Assembly (NCBI GenBank): GCA_001695595.3
Contig: MBPM02000082.1
Location: 277,818 to 341,817 of the forward strand
DNA from: Plasmopara viticola
Taxonomy: Eukaryota > Oomycota > Peronosporomycetes > Peronosporales > Peronosporaceae
Length of the DNA stretch: 64,000 bases
Reading direction: 5' to 3'
Shown here: positions 12,991-24,815 of the stretch, in pieces
Layout of the letters: each line of letters opens with the position of its first letter
How positions within the stretch are numbered: the stretch's first letter is position 1
The notes under the pieces: model-generated
What the model saw: the letters and a program-made list of their open reading frames with translations, nothing else
What the model was told of the DNA's origin: nothing
Database searches by the model: none
Program-made: the position numbers and the translations under genes

Positions 12991-13409
12991 TCATAAATAT
13001 CAGTACAAATCCAAGCTCTTTCGATTTCAAATGTTACATCATATTGGCAGGCTTACACAAAATTCTGATTCCAAAGTCTGTACATTATCGGACCCACCAA
13101 ATTCTGAGTATGTTTGATCGCCGTGGCCTGTTATGCGCACTTGCAGCGTTGATTAACATTTGAGATGCAAATGGACATCACAGATAGAATTTTTATACCA
13201 AAGTGATGTATGAATCATTCAAGTACAATAGTTGAAGCCCTTCACGTGCCCTCCGCCTTCCAGCTAACAAATACAAGAATGGGGTTCTAATGCACCACTA
13301 AGTAATCAAAACTAACATGTTTACAGCCTGAAAATCAGCAATTTTTAGATTTTGCCTATGCAACGGTTGTTAGTGCCATTAGATGATGTCTGCATTCATA
13401 GAAGCACAA

Positions 13410-14145
13410 ACAGGATGGTAGCGATATCTCGTCGTGCAGTACGATAACTGTCAATTTGCCGACTCTGCTATCTGGTATTATGCTGAGCCTAAGCGCGGTC
13501 GTTGACGGCACCGTCATTAAAAATATCAGTACAACGTTTTGCATAGGTCCATTTGTGAGGATTGGAGGTTCGTGCACTTTTGGTTATTAAGGGGCTTGAT
13601 TTTGGAACAGGGTTTCGGTATTTCACGCTTTCATTTATAAGCTACAAAGTGCAACAAGTCATATCGTATTCAGCTTCATCTTGCACATGCCGTGCCATAC
13701 CTTCAGTATGGTGACAAGAAAATACACGGTATTGTGATTGACTCAAAGGCTGGCAAAGGTTAAGTAAAGTATTTGACCCAACGAAGCGCGTCTTTTGTAT
13801 TCCATAAATACGACGATGATTTTTTCAATGCAAATTACTCCAAATACTGTTTGCAGCAACAATTACTGCCGCAATAGTCACGTATGTCGATCGGCTCAAT
13901 TGGCTTAGAGTATCGAATACAATGATGGGTATACGATTCAAGACACAATGAGGAGCAAGATAAATTGCATCGACAAGATTACCATCGATTTGATCGCGAA
14001 TGTACTAACAGCAAGGTCACAACCGCTGACAACGCCACTAATATGCACTCGGGCTACAGCACGACCAGCGTACGCTACTTGGGCTCACCGACTAGTCTTG
14101 TGATCATCAAGGATATCAAATTCAGATCTTACGGGTAGTGTTTCA
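13410..14145 (+). pseudogene. Polygalacturonase (GH28) relic 2
   Basis: The order of similarity to PG2 is preserved over most of the gene. ATATCTCGTCGTGCAGTACG corresponds to the SISSCDTI segment. CTGAGCCTAAGCGCGGTCG corresponds to the DLSAAK segment. GTATTGTGATTGACTCAAAG corresponds to GITIDSSAG. The region at 13,845-13,905 corresponds to NTVFSNNYC..SH..SIGSIG. The final piece, through GGGCTCACCGACTAGTCTTG at about 14,085, corresponds to LGSPTSLV. Segments for the tunnel-forming middle (around residues 100-170) and for the NTD and DD catalytic motifs are missing or unrecognisable, and frames change repeatedly. This is an older, unselected copy of the family located in the repeat-rich desert between NUDIX and PG1. 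Confidence 0.85.
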
Positions 14146-16255
14146 AATGTGTTTGGAAAAGGCGCCTATACCTAGTGCTCTCAATGATATAATTGTCTCA
14201 AGCTCATAGAGGATTGCATACTATACAAAATTTTACATAAAAGTTTTATCTACCATATAAAAATTCTCGATGAGCACTCAATCAAATTAAAAATTTGGAC
14301 ACCAAGTGGACAAATATAAGAGCATACCTGCATAATTAGAGACTGTGAAAACTATCGCAAGTTTAGCCACGATTGAATGGGAAGATACTTTGACCTTATA
14401 TAGGCACTGCAGTTCCTTGATTTTCGTTAATTTTGTTTTTTGTGACCTAACTTTTGACAATTCACAAAAAATATATCGCAAGAGTTGATTAGCCTTTTGG
14501 AAATGGAACTTACGCGCCAAATACAAACCAATCAAACTCACGTCAAGTCATTAGCACGGCTAGAAGCCGTAATGTGGGCTAAGTCCGTTAGAAAAGCAGA
14601 ACTGATTCCAATTTGAAAGTCCTTTGTTCGATATTCCATCGCAGCTACAGAATCCGCCCATGACAGCGATTGCGGTTGCGTCGCTATAAGTAGGCAATCG
14701 GTCTGCTCTCTTTTAAAAAGATTCATCTTTAGTCGTCACTTTGAGCGTAAAGGACGTGAAGTACGATAAACTTCTAAGGGCACATGGTACTCTGTTAAGT
14801 GATTAATGAGGCCAATATATTTTATTTATGTCCACTGACAAAAAATGACTACGTGCTGCCGAATGTCCAAAATTTTCAGACAGATCTTTTTTACGTGCTC
14901 AAAAGCCAAAGACTCGACAACTGATAGTGCCACTTGCAACGCTGAAGCTGTTTGATCCTTGTCGAACTCGCAAGGCGTCGATAAGCGTTGGAATGAAATT
15001 GCTGAAACGTGTCGGGTTGACGCCCGAGACCCAACGTTAATTTGAGATTCAAAATGTAATTTAAAAAGACGCACGGAAACAATCAATTCTAATGATTGTT
15101 ACCGACGTTACCTTTATCGTTAACTCCATTCTGTCCATGCATCGATGGCTACAATCGATCCATGGCTACAGCACGTGCCGCGATCACCTATCCGATGGTT
15201 TCTCAAATATTGACTCAGCAGTGCTGTGGCTTTTTGCAACCCACAAGACCGCTCTCACCTTAAGCTCGCTATTGCACTGTCAAAGGTCATTACTGCAAAT
15301 ACACGTTCGAGACTTTTCCGCGTTCCTTCGACGAGCTGAAGCGGCACTTTTTGTCCGTTTACGCTTTTGAACCGAGATGCGACGTATCGTTTCAAAATGT
15401 GGTTTCGACGCACCCACGCTACTTCGTCGTTGCCTGCCAGGGCTCTCATCTGCATGAAAACACGCCACACGAATCATTTTGCTCAACTTAAGGCATGTTT
15501 AGACACTTCAAATATCTGTCGATCTGCATCTGACCTCTTCACCTTGCTGTTTTCATAAGCACTGGTCAACCTTTGCTGGCAATTGTCTACCATCTTGCGA
15601 TTTCACGACGCGACAAAGCTTAAAAGCAGATTTGGTAAAGGATTCTCGTATACAGCCCCCAATTTAATGTTACTTCGACTTGATTTATGGCATGGCCAAA
15701 GAAGCACAAACTCTGGATCAATTAGTTGAGTAAGACCGAATCCCAATTTTGTGCAGCAGGGCTTGTATAAGTATTACTTTCACCCCTTTTGTGCGTACGC
15801 TTTCTTTTAAGGAAGCCCAGGCAGGTGTATACCCGAAGATTAATAGAAGAATCTGGCATGTCTTTCAACTTCAAAGGAACGACGTCTATAACACCTGCCT
15901 TAAAAGTCAGCCCAGTCTTGCTTAAAGCCCCGACTACCGACGACGGTGTAAAAAGCTTTCCAAAAGTGAGATTTTAGTCCCACAGGTGGGTAATATGGCG
16001 CCACCGACAGCATCTACAAGCAGGATACACGGAATCGTAAATAACGAGCTCCCACAAGAGCGGACACAAGGAGAACTTGAGCATGCAATAAAAAATGATT
16101 TTTATGTGTTACAAACGACCATAAGAATAACTAATACTTAGCATTAATTAACACCTCGTTGTCTCACGGCTGGTGTACTCCACTTAGAACCCATTACACA
16201 CAAATATGAGATTAGCAATCAGAAGCTATAGAGGTTCTGGTTAGAAGTCGACAAC

Positions 16256-16280
16256 ATCTCAGGAGCGCCACTCCTGAGAT
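16256..16280. repeat. Perfect hairpin, 10-bp stem and 5-nt loop
   Basis: ATCTCAGGAG (16,256-16,265) and CTCCTGAGAT (16,271-16,280) are exact reverse complements around CGCCA. It is not followed by a T-tract and there is no adjacent gene, so a terminator role is not supported. Confidence 0.7.
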
Positions 16281-17214
16281 CAAATTCTCTCCAGAGAAAA
16301 GAAATGAAGCCATAATTTTAGCCGAGAATGTCTTGCATCAGCCTCTATGTCTTGCATCAGCTTAAGAGAAAGGATATGTTACACCTGGGCTTAAAATATG
16401 TATTAGAGTGGAAGAATTCGGTACATAGAAGTAATACGTTGAGAACCTTTATCAAAACACCGACCAAAAGAAGTAGTTAAGAACAGAAACAACTTCTTTC
16501 TGGACATAAGAACGTGTTGCTCTACAGCATGGGAATTTGCTGTTCAGTGCACAAAATTTGGCATCAATTTCGAACAAATCGTAACACAGCAATTAATCAT
16601 TCACCCTTTTAAACGGTACCTAGCAATACTATGACGTCGGTAGAAAACACTTTTGAGCGCTCTCTTCTGTATTTGTCTTTAAATCTTTTATCTATTTGCT
16701 GGTCGGATGTAATCACATTACTTGTCTCGCTTACCAAGCTCAGTCGACACCTCAAAATGTCCGTAAAACGTTTTTGGGAGAGAACTATTCCCTCACTTTA
16801 ATTTGGGGTAAAGACGCTGACCAAGCCTCTTCCCCATTTATGGTATACTACATTTGTCGGACTAGCATTTTGCACAGCTCGGTAGAACATATTCTAGTGG
16901 ACCTGGCGAGGGGGTTGCATTTGCAGTATCCCTGCTACAAAGCAGTAATCACCACGGTACTTGATTTCTTCGAGTAAGAAGCTAGGCTGTAGGGCTGAGG
17001 TAGGAAATACCACCTGGTATGGATTATGGGGTCTGAAATGGTAGATTAAACTAAATCCGTTAAAGGGATGAGAAATCAGAACCTTCTTTCTCGGCCACTG
17101 GATGGCCTTCATCGAAGTATTTCATGCCAAGTGCATTTTCTTACCCTAAACGTAAAATTAAAAGTCGGACATTTACCTTTTAAAAGACGTCACGTGAGCG
17201 TTTTGTTGCTTGAA

Positions 17215-17241
17215 TAGCGCTGTTGAAATTCAACAGCGCTA
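17215..17241. repeat. 27-bp palindrome
   Basis: TAGCGCTGTTGAA (17,215-17,227) and TTCAACAGCGCTA (17,229-17,241) are exact reverse complements separated by one base. With so short a centre it would form a cruciform or dimer-binding site rather than a stable RNA hairpin. No gene is recognised within 3 kb. Confidence 0.8.
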
Positions 17242-20200
17242 GCGCCTTTCTACCTGTAATAAAGGAAGGCGTTATCGCTATTAAAACGTCTAAAATTTCG
17301 AAGGGTTGACGGTCACCATTACTGAGCCACCACTCCACGAAAAAGTCGAGATGACTTTGGCCCAAGAGTTGGGCGTTTTTATCTACTTCTACTAGGGATA
17401 GAAAGTAGTGATAGAGAACAATTTTAATTCGCCCAAAAGCGCAGTACAGCCACATATAGACTCACTTCCGCATAATGCCGTGGACGGGCAATTACCGTCG
17501 TATAGTACGGTGTCTATGATATCGCCAATATGAAGGCATTTTTCTTACGGACTTGAGCGTTGCCAAGAAAAGTAGCATCCGTCAATTTGGCTATGACAAG
17601 CAAGGACACTTGACCCGCTTTTGTCTTAAATGGGGCTGAAAGGTGTGACTCTTGTCTCATTCAAAGGCTTAAGGGTCGCTAGTAGAAGCTGTGCCCTCAG
17701 AGCCAGAAATACCTGGTGGTAAGTTGGAGAGAATCTTTTCACTGGAATAGACCCATGTGAATGTGATGGGTGTGAAGTTGATAAACATCATATATAGTTG
17801 ACTTTTGAGAGCTTAATAGCTATCAGTGAAAGGATCAGCAGCGGTGAACTGCTACTTGTCCGCGCAGGTGTATGAGATTATGAAAGAAGTTTCGAGGTTT
17901 TTTAACTTTTAGCGCGTCGGGGTATTTTGCGCACTGACAGACGCTTGTGCAAGCCAGATAAATTGATTGGTGCTCGAAGTAAGAGCAAAAGAGAAACAAG
18001 CAGTTTCGGTTTTACTGGCTACTAGGGTCAAGACGACCCCAAGGCTGATCTGTTAGTGAAGTTTGATGGGCTTGACAGCCGAGAGTATTGCTTTTTTTAT
18101 CAATGACGAATAGACTTTAATCTGCGTGTTAAGGCTAGAAAAATATCAGCCGTAGGCAAGGCCGCAGGGGTTAGAAGCCAATTTCTCAATCACCGAGCTT
18201 TGCTGAGCCATGAAATTACCCATGTTGTGCGACCGGCTTCTTTCTTATAAAATTTGGGTAAGTACATGCTATCATAAAGGAATTTTACGGGATTGACCTT
18301 TACGATCCATCAGATCCAGTCTCATGTGAATGGAAATGACAATCGCACTGCCAAAAGTGCCGAGGTTTTTACCGACCTAACTTACTCGTAAAAGAATTTT
18401 ACTGTTAAAATATATCCAAGCCCTTAAGCTCCAATGTGGCGTGCTTTTTTAAGTGTAATTACCCTTACCTCTCAAGCAAGAAAATGCAAACGACATGCGG
18501 TACCGGTTGTTTATGATCAAGGCTATCTTAGTAGCCATCTCTCCCGCAGAAAAGAAGAGAGAATATTTGGTTCATCCTTCCTCTATTGGGGAAATACTAA
18601 GGTATACTTAATTAGACCCACAGCTTCGTGCCAAAGTTGGCTGAGCTCAAAAGCATTAATTTTCTTGTGAGCACTATTGTGACTTCCAGCTGCTTAGTAA
18701 TTGAGGAGACTGCAAATGCAGCTGCCTCACCAGGTCCACAAGAGTCACAATATATTTCAAGCAGTACAGACCGCTCGTCCGACGGATTGCTACAAATATA
18801 AAAATCAAAGGGAGTTGGAAGACTATTCTTTTCATATCTCCAACGTAGAGTTAGACGCCTTTCTGAAGGAGTTTTCTTTCGGATACGCATAACACCAAGA
18901 CAAGTTTTCGCATCCACCGTTTATATATATGATAATAATACTCAGACAAATACGGAAGAGATAATTCAAAAGTGTTCGAAAAAACGAAAACTAAACTGCT
19001 AGATATCGCTTAAATGGTGAAGTGATACATCGCCTCGTCAGACCTTCCAAGGTCGTGGTAATGCATGCACCAAATACACCACCGATCTTTTCAAGACAGT
19101 TTTATAGGAAGCAATAATTTCATCTAAGGAACCTTTCACGAAATCTGATATTAAAGCTCTTGAGCCTCATGCAAAATGTTAAGTGTCCTAATACTTTTAT
19201 GGCGTTTTTCTTGAATCCCAAATTGCTGACACGGCAAGTACGATTGGCTTAGTGGTGGTAATAGTTTCAGCGTATTAGCCACGAGATGAAGGGGCTATGT
19301 CCATATAAGGCTGTGCGAGTTGAGCATCCTGCCGAGCCAGAAACTCTTTTCTATGAAGTTTGGTGAACTTGCACGAGAATGTGCGGCGTTTGGTCTGACG
19401 AAAAGCTTATAAGTCATATGTACTAAGGCTTCAACTCCTTCCTTTAACCTAAGAAGTTGCAAGTTGATTGCTAAAGTTAGTAGTAAGAGCGTACGCATTG
19501 TCACTCAAAAGTCACTGCTTTTTACTTGAACGGTGCAAAATGAGGCCAGTACGATCTTCGCATCCGCTCGACGATCAAGGTCAGCAAACATTTTTATCTA
19601 GATGGCTGTACAGAGACGCTCGTATTAGCGCGGGAATTTTTTGTAACGTAGTCCGATTGTTTTGCTTTACAGAATTTGTGTAGATCTGTGAAACGGTTCA
19701 GGCACGACTACCTGTAGACTGATGCATTCAAAATATATGGATCTAGGATAGCCGCAGTCTTTTTGCCGTATGTTAATAGATGGTAAGAACCATGCTCTAA
19801 ATATTTGCTTCCAGCGCCTTGCTTGGCATCATGTCAGAACCAGAACCTCATTAAACTCACTAAACAAGAAATTATTCTCTCCGCTCATGGATGTAAATCT
19901 TTTGTCCGAGTATCAATACCATAAAGATTCACAAAATTCAAGGATCGGATATTACAAAGACCACGGTTAAGCAACGCTGGATGAACATCTGCATACGGGT
20001 GCAAAAGGCTCTTCTTCCCATATTTCTTATGACGCCGAGTGACATTTGATAGCGAAAATTATTTTCGTACTGAAACCATCCGCACTACAATCCTGAAGTT
20101 CAGTTGAACCAAGGGCTTCTTCTCAACGAAGTTGCGCTCATAAACACGGCTTTCAAAGAGCCCTCGTGGCTTTCGAAAAAATAGAGCGTACTATGGCCTA

Positions 20201-21120
20201 CATAGGCTAGTCTCCCAGAACAATAGACGGTCGTTTCCCGCCACAATGGAGGAAAACGCAATTTTAAAGTCTTCTTTACCTCAGCAAACATCCGTCGGGC
20301 AAGCTCCGTGAGGCTGGCATTAATGCGGACTTAGACACATACTTACGTGGCACCTGAAGAAACCGGAAAAGCCTCCTGTGACGTTGGCTTGGCTAACGTA
20401 AGTTACACATCTGACCGGCAATCTATCTCGCTGCCCATTCGATCATTCTCATGACCGAATCAACTATATGTGAATAACGAGTAATACATATCTTTCTCTG
20501 CTCTCCTATCGGCACGTTTTCAAGTCTCAGCGGAGGGCGATTAACAAGCCGTTACATTAAGCCAAGCTAGTTGTGAAAGCCAAAGGAGCTTGAAAAGATA
20601 AGACACACTATTGGTACTTTTACTGGTTCATACACTGATTCATTTGAAAATTACTGGAGTAAAAATATTCCCTCTTTAATTAAATTAGTGCATATACAGA
20701 AATAGAGTAAGCATAACTTTTTCTGACCTCATAAGAATGATGGTATCTTGTGCTCGAAAGGTACCTAAGCGGGATTTATACCGTTTGCATACTGAGGGAT
20801 TTCAAACGATCTTGAATCATAAATTGTTGAGAGAGTATACTGAAGCATAGGTGGGACGAGAGTACAACAAAATGTGTATTAAATTTAGCAGTGTAACACT
20901 TAGGTCTGCAGAGTATCACAGCACTACTCGATACAAAAGAAAGAAACTCGGTCACGCAATTCTAAATAATTGGCAGATACGATAAAAACATAAAAAACGA
21001 CGATCATGAACGATACACTCAAATTTATTACAGCCTAAACAAGGATGTTACAACTCCATACAATTTTACCACTTACTTGGTCACATATTCTCAATTGGCA
21101 TGAGAACCATTACGTATCTT

Positions 21121-22251
21121 TCATGGAATTATTCCAGAAATGATGCCTTTGGATGACGTCACCACCGACAAACCCGAAAAAGCACAGCCAGACACAGCAT
21201 CCGGATTAGCCACAATGTCGTACAAATTTCTAGCGGTGCCCGAAAGACCTGAAATCGTGACACCCTTAATGGTCACAAGACTGGTGGGTGAACCCAAGTA
21301 ACGGCCTCTTTCCTTGCTGTAGTCCGAGTGTATACTGATGGCGTTGTCCACGTTCACGACCTTGTTGTTAATGTACTTCACATTTGAGATCAAACCCTTA
21401 AGACCAATGATAGTCTTGATGCGAAGGCCGTTTTCGCTGTTCTCGATCGTGTTGCCTTGAACCGTAAGACCCATCACAGTAGTCGACTGGTCCACGGCGT
21501 TACCGCCAACCGAGCCGATCGAAATTCCGTGACTATCACGGCAGTAGTTGTTGCTGAAGACAGTGTTTGTGCTAGATTGCATGGCCAAACAATCGTCCTG
21601 GTTATAGATCTTACACTTCGTGATCGTGAGATAGTCATTCTTGGTCAGGCCGAAACCGTCCGTATTCTTTGCCAAACCGTTGCCAGCACTAGAGTCAATA
21701 GTGATGCCAGTGATTGTCGTGTGTATGCAGTTTACGACACTGAAGGTACGGTACGGCATATTCATGATGGTAAAGTCAGAAACGACCGAGTTGATAGCAC
21801 TTTGCAGCTTGAAAAAGATAGGACGCAAAATGGATGGACCCTTTTCCCAATACCAAGTCCCTTGGCCCTCAAGAATCCCTGGCCCCTTGACCGTCAAGTC
21901 AGTTCCTCCGACGCTTACAAGAGGACCTGCCCATAGTTGCGTGCCGAACGTGGTCGTGCCGAGAAATTGAATGACAGCACCTTTTTTGGCCGCGCTCAGG
22001 TCTAACGTGACACCAGCCGGCACAGTCAGCGAATCGACTGTAATCGTATCGCACGACGAAATACTGGTGCCCTTTTTGTACGTGCCTGTAAGGGTGCAGC
22101 CATCACCTGACGGCTCTGACGATTGCTCCGCTGGTGGCTCTATCGGCTGACCAGCAGGCTTCTTCTTATTAGCTTGTTGGAGCATAGGGGACCCCTTGAT
22201 CACGGTCGTGAGTAGTGGCAAGGCAGTGAGTGCAGTAAACAGAAACTTCAT
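21121..22251 (-). CDS. Polygalacturonase PG1 (GH28), secreted
   Basis: Encodes 376 residues with a signal peptide (MKFLFTALTALPLLTTVIKG), a short lysine/proline/serine-rich linker to about residue 50, then a right-handed beta-helix domain. Catalytic motifs of endo-polygalacturonases are in order: N196-T197-D198, D219-D220, H241 and R277-I278-K279. The enzyme would hydrolyse alpha-1,4-galacturonosyl links of de-esterified pectin outside the cell. The usual GHG is SHG here (S240), as in PG2. The start at 22,251 was chosen because the frame remains open further upstream without an ATG, the signal peptide begins here, and an initiator-like motif lies 36-51 nt upstream. There are no introns. PG1 is divergent from PG2 and differs from it by three residues, all among the last eleven (S366, K367, I375 here against F, E, T in PG2). 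It looks intact and potentially active. Confidence 0.95.
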   Translation of the reverse strand: MKFLFTALTALPLLTTVIKGSPMLQQANKKKPAGQPIEPPAEQSSEPSGDGCTLTGTYKKGTSISSCDTITVDSLTVPAGVTLDLSAAKKGAVIQFLGTTTFGTQLWAGPLVSVGGTDLTVKGPGILEGQGTWYWEKGPSILRPIFFKLQSAINSVVSDFTIMNMPYRTFSVVNCIHTTITGITIDSSAGNGLAKNTDGFGLTKNDYLTITKCKIYNQDDCLAMQSSTNTVFSNNYCRDSHGISIGSVGGNAVDQSTTVMGLTVQGNTIENSENGLRIKTIIGLKGLISNVKYINNKVVNVDNAISIHSDYSKERGRYLGSPTSLVTIKGVTISGLSGTARNLYDIVANPDAVSGCAFSGLSVVTSSKGIISGIIP

Positions 22252-22286
22252 GGTATCTCGTAGAAGGAGGTCTTGCACTGAGGTGC

Positions 22287-22302
22287 TAAAATGGATAATG
22301 AG
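22287..22302 (-). promoter_or_regulatory. Core promoter (initiator-like) of PG1
   Basis: On the minus strand CTCATTATCCATTTTA matches the oomycete initiator plus flanking element (TCATT followed by CA(A/T)TTT). It lies 36-51 nt before the ATG, the usual short 5'-UTR distance in oomycetes. Confidence 0.7.
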
Positions 22303-22536
22303 TGATCTACTCGCCTTCTTGGTTTCGAACTCTTTGTCAGTGTATGTTCGGCTCGCACACCAAACACCGTCATTCGTTGCGAACACGAACATCAGGCCAC
22401 AACGATCTAACGAGCTCACACTCGATTAACGAACTATAACTTTTGCCGGGTCCAATTGTGTGGAGAATTAGAGACCACGACTGCCCATAATCTCAATCGC
22501 ATTAACTTAAGTCTTAGCGTGCGCATGGCTTGCATG

Positions 22537-22607
22537 ACTATGTCATTATGGCGTACATACACACAAAGGCGCAATCGCGCGAAAATGTACAAGCGACCAT
22601 GCCAGCG
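22537..22607 (-). promoter_or_regulatory. Conserved upstream module of PG1
   Basis: Minus strand reads CGCTGGCATGGTCGCTTG, then a variable spacer, then GTATGTACGCCATAATGACAT. The same module, at about the same distance (~290 bp) from the start codon, precedes PG2 and PG3 and survives at three relics. The spacer here carries an extra GCGCGATTGCGCC segment relative to PG2. Confidence 0.65.
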
Positions 22608-22640
22608 GGTAATCAAGAATCAGGCGTCACTTTGCAAAAA

Positions 22641-24426
22641 AATGTTTCGATGCATCGCAATGCTGTCCCTCTTTTGCCGCCTATGTATTATTTAGCAGAC
22701 CTGGGTTAAGTTTCCGTTTTTTTGGTATATATAATAGAGAAGAATTTTATGGTCTTAACACCGTGTAAATGTATCAACTGGCGACTTGCAAGACTTTGTA
22801 TTTTTATTACTGGCAGGGGGACAGTGCTCATTATATTCTCCATCTCAAGTTAGCGCAGTTGTCGATGGTATATCTGGCCTCGATTTAGGAAAGTGAATAG
22901 TAAACAATAGGCTGTTTGCTAATATTTGGATCAAAAAATGCTAATTTTGAGTCCCCAATTTTATGACGCTACTTATTAAAAATAAAAGGCGGAATGAAAA
23001 CCGCTCAACTTTTATATAAATGAAGCATTCAACTGCGCACATTTTGTGTTTTCCTCAGTCTGGATCTGTGGTTACTCGCTCACATGATCTAATTGCACGC
23101 CTTCATGGCGTGTGATCCCGTCACGTCGAAAAAAATAATGATACTACTGAAAGAGGCCGAGGGATAAAAAAAATCCTTTGAGTCGTCGAAGGAGAGGCCA
23201 CCAAAAGCGCAATCAACAAGAATAAAACTCCAACTGCACGACTTCCCTTACCATTCAAAGATTTTGCGAATAAGAAATTGAGATTTGCTCGCAATTTTCT
23301 TGATTAGGCAAACAGTTTTCCGGGCCCAAATTTGTTTAATACGATTATATGTTCTTCAGACAAGTTTTATATAAACAGGCCCTATATCAAAAAGTTGACG
23401 ACTATACAATACATCGTCGAGTCTATAACGCTTTAATAGCATAGTGTACAACTCGATCGAATTTTTTTTCAAGTGCTTCGGGTCCGTAAGATTGACCTTG
23501 GTATCGGTTTCTTAGCGACGTGAGTATTATATTGTAGTAAATCTAATTGACAACCTACTTTGATTGGGCGTAAATACTAAATTGCTAACTCGGTTGTTCT
23601 TTAAGATATGCGCTGTATTTTCTAAAAAACAAGCTCTAAATGTGGACTCTTCCATTTTGACAGGTTATTCATTAACGGCGCAAAGCCAATCGGCCACTAT
23701 TTTTACTCGGTAAGTTTATACATTTAGCAAATGAGCTAACGATACCAGAGCGAATTTATTTCTGTTTGATCTGAAATACATATTCCACTATAGGCTTCCC
23801 ACAATATTTGCTTACTTTGACTGACTAGCAGAGTATCCCTAAGGAGGATGTGGTAATCGAAAGTTAATCAAGTCATCTGTATAATGCGGGAGAAAATGCA
23901 TCACAGACAGACGAAAGTTTAATTTCATAACAATTAATAGCTCTCGTTGTCACTTCGTTACTAAAGTGTGGTAATGCAAACTACAGCCGCGCCAGAAGCA
24001 CGAATGGCTTTTTTTTCTCCATTTCGCCATTTCGGCATCTTACCTTATCTCGCCCATTGCCACTTATTTTGCCCATCCGAGCGCAAATCTGTAAAATCAA
24101 GTCATTATACCTAAGACTTTTATCCCACGCCACCATCACAAGATGGATCGTTGTGTTATCGCTCTACATCCTTCAATCTGGCGTTCGGCACCTCAGGAGC
24201 ATCAATGCGTTTCTCCACAACATACGCATTGCTTCAACAATTCGCACAATATTCGTGCGATATCTACAAATAGTACTAAACTTACGGCTCAAATACACAA
24301 TAGCTGAAGCAGCTGAACGTGAAAATAATGGTCTACTAGAATAGGTCTACTTAGATTGGGCTTTTATTAAAAGTACGAACGTATGTCTAAACATGGCTGT
24401 AACTTTGTTTCTTAGCAATGTGTAGG
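22641..24426. other. Spacer between the divergent PG1 and PG2
   Basis: AT-rich, no gene supported. Part of it (about 24,190-24,350) resembles 30,380-30,520 in the same orientation, i.e. distal upstream DNA of the family duplicated together with the genes. The rest shows no similarity that I can recognise within the window. Confidence 0.6.
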
Positions 24427-24475
24427 ACACAATTGCAATGCATATCTGCAGAGTGGCGTTTATTTCTCAACTACC

Positions 24476-24524
24476 CGCTGGCATGGTCGCTTGCATTGTG
24501 CATGTACGCCATAATGACATAACC
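24476..24524 (+). promoter_or_regulatory. Conserved upstream module of PG2
   Basis: CGCTGGCATGGTCGCTTGCA is followed directly by TTGTGCATGTACGCCATAATGACATAACC; this is the most compact copy of the module. It ends 291 bp before the ATG. Conservation among copies whose surrounding DNA has diverged suggests a regulatory site. Confidence 0.65.
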
Positions 24525-24764
24525 ATGCAAGCCGTGGGCACTTATAGTGTTTAGGCGTTGTTGAGAACGATCGAGATTATGGGCAGTCGTGATCTCTAGT
24601 TCTCCACACAATTGGACTCGGCAAAAGTTGAAGTTCGTTAATCGAGTGTGAGCTCGTTAGATCGTTGTGGCCTGATGTTCGTGTTCGCAACGAATGACGG
24701 TGTTTGGTGTGCAAGCCGAACATACACTGACAAAGAGTTCGAAACCAAGAAGGCGAGTAGATCA

Positions 24765-24780
24765 CTCATTATCCATTTTA
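24765..24780 (+). promoter_or_regulatory. Core promoter (initiator-like) of PG2
   Basis: CTCATTATCCATTTTA, 36-51 nt before the start codon, fits the oomycete initiator/flanking-region motif. It is identical to the PG1 copy and partly preserved at PG3. Confidence 0.7.
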
Positions 24781-24815
24781 GCACCTCAGTGCAAGACCTC
24801 CTTCTACGAGATACC

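Larger units (their letters stand above)
14146..21004. other. Gene-poor AT-rich stretch
   Basis: No intact gene is supported. The minus strand around 15,255-15,470 and 18,612-18,917 has moderately coding-looking frames (71 and 101 codons), but neither shows a family motif nor a continuation, so they are probably element debris. Structural items seen are a perfect 10-bp hairpin at 16,256-16,280, a 13-bp-arm palindrome at 17,215-17,241, and a 15-bp direct repeat (ATGTCTTGCATCAGC) at about 16,328 and 16,347. Confidence 0.55.
21005..22640 (-). repeat. Left arm of polygalacturonase inverted repeat
   Basis: Reverse complement of 24,427-26,062. Coordinates of matching positions sum to 47,067 without indels across the gene and its 3' flank; the outer boundary is sharp (similarity stops at 21,005/26,062). 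In the gene the arms are almost identical, whereas beyond about 22,430 (upstream region) substitutions and indels accumulate. The arms are separated by about 1.8 kb. Confidence 0.9.

Noticed and set aside
16256..16280. Hairpin as a transcription terminator
   Set aside because: No adjacent gene and no T-tract; the intrinsic-terminator model does not apply to this nuclear DNA.
21457..21970. Antisense open frames of 159 and 109 codons inside PG1 (and mirror copies in PG2)
   Set aside because: They lie opposite well-conserved GH28 coding sequence, carry no domain, and appear in both genes only because the genes are nearly identical.
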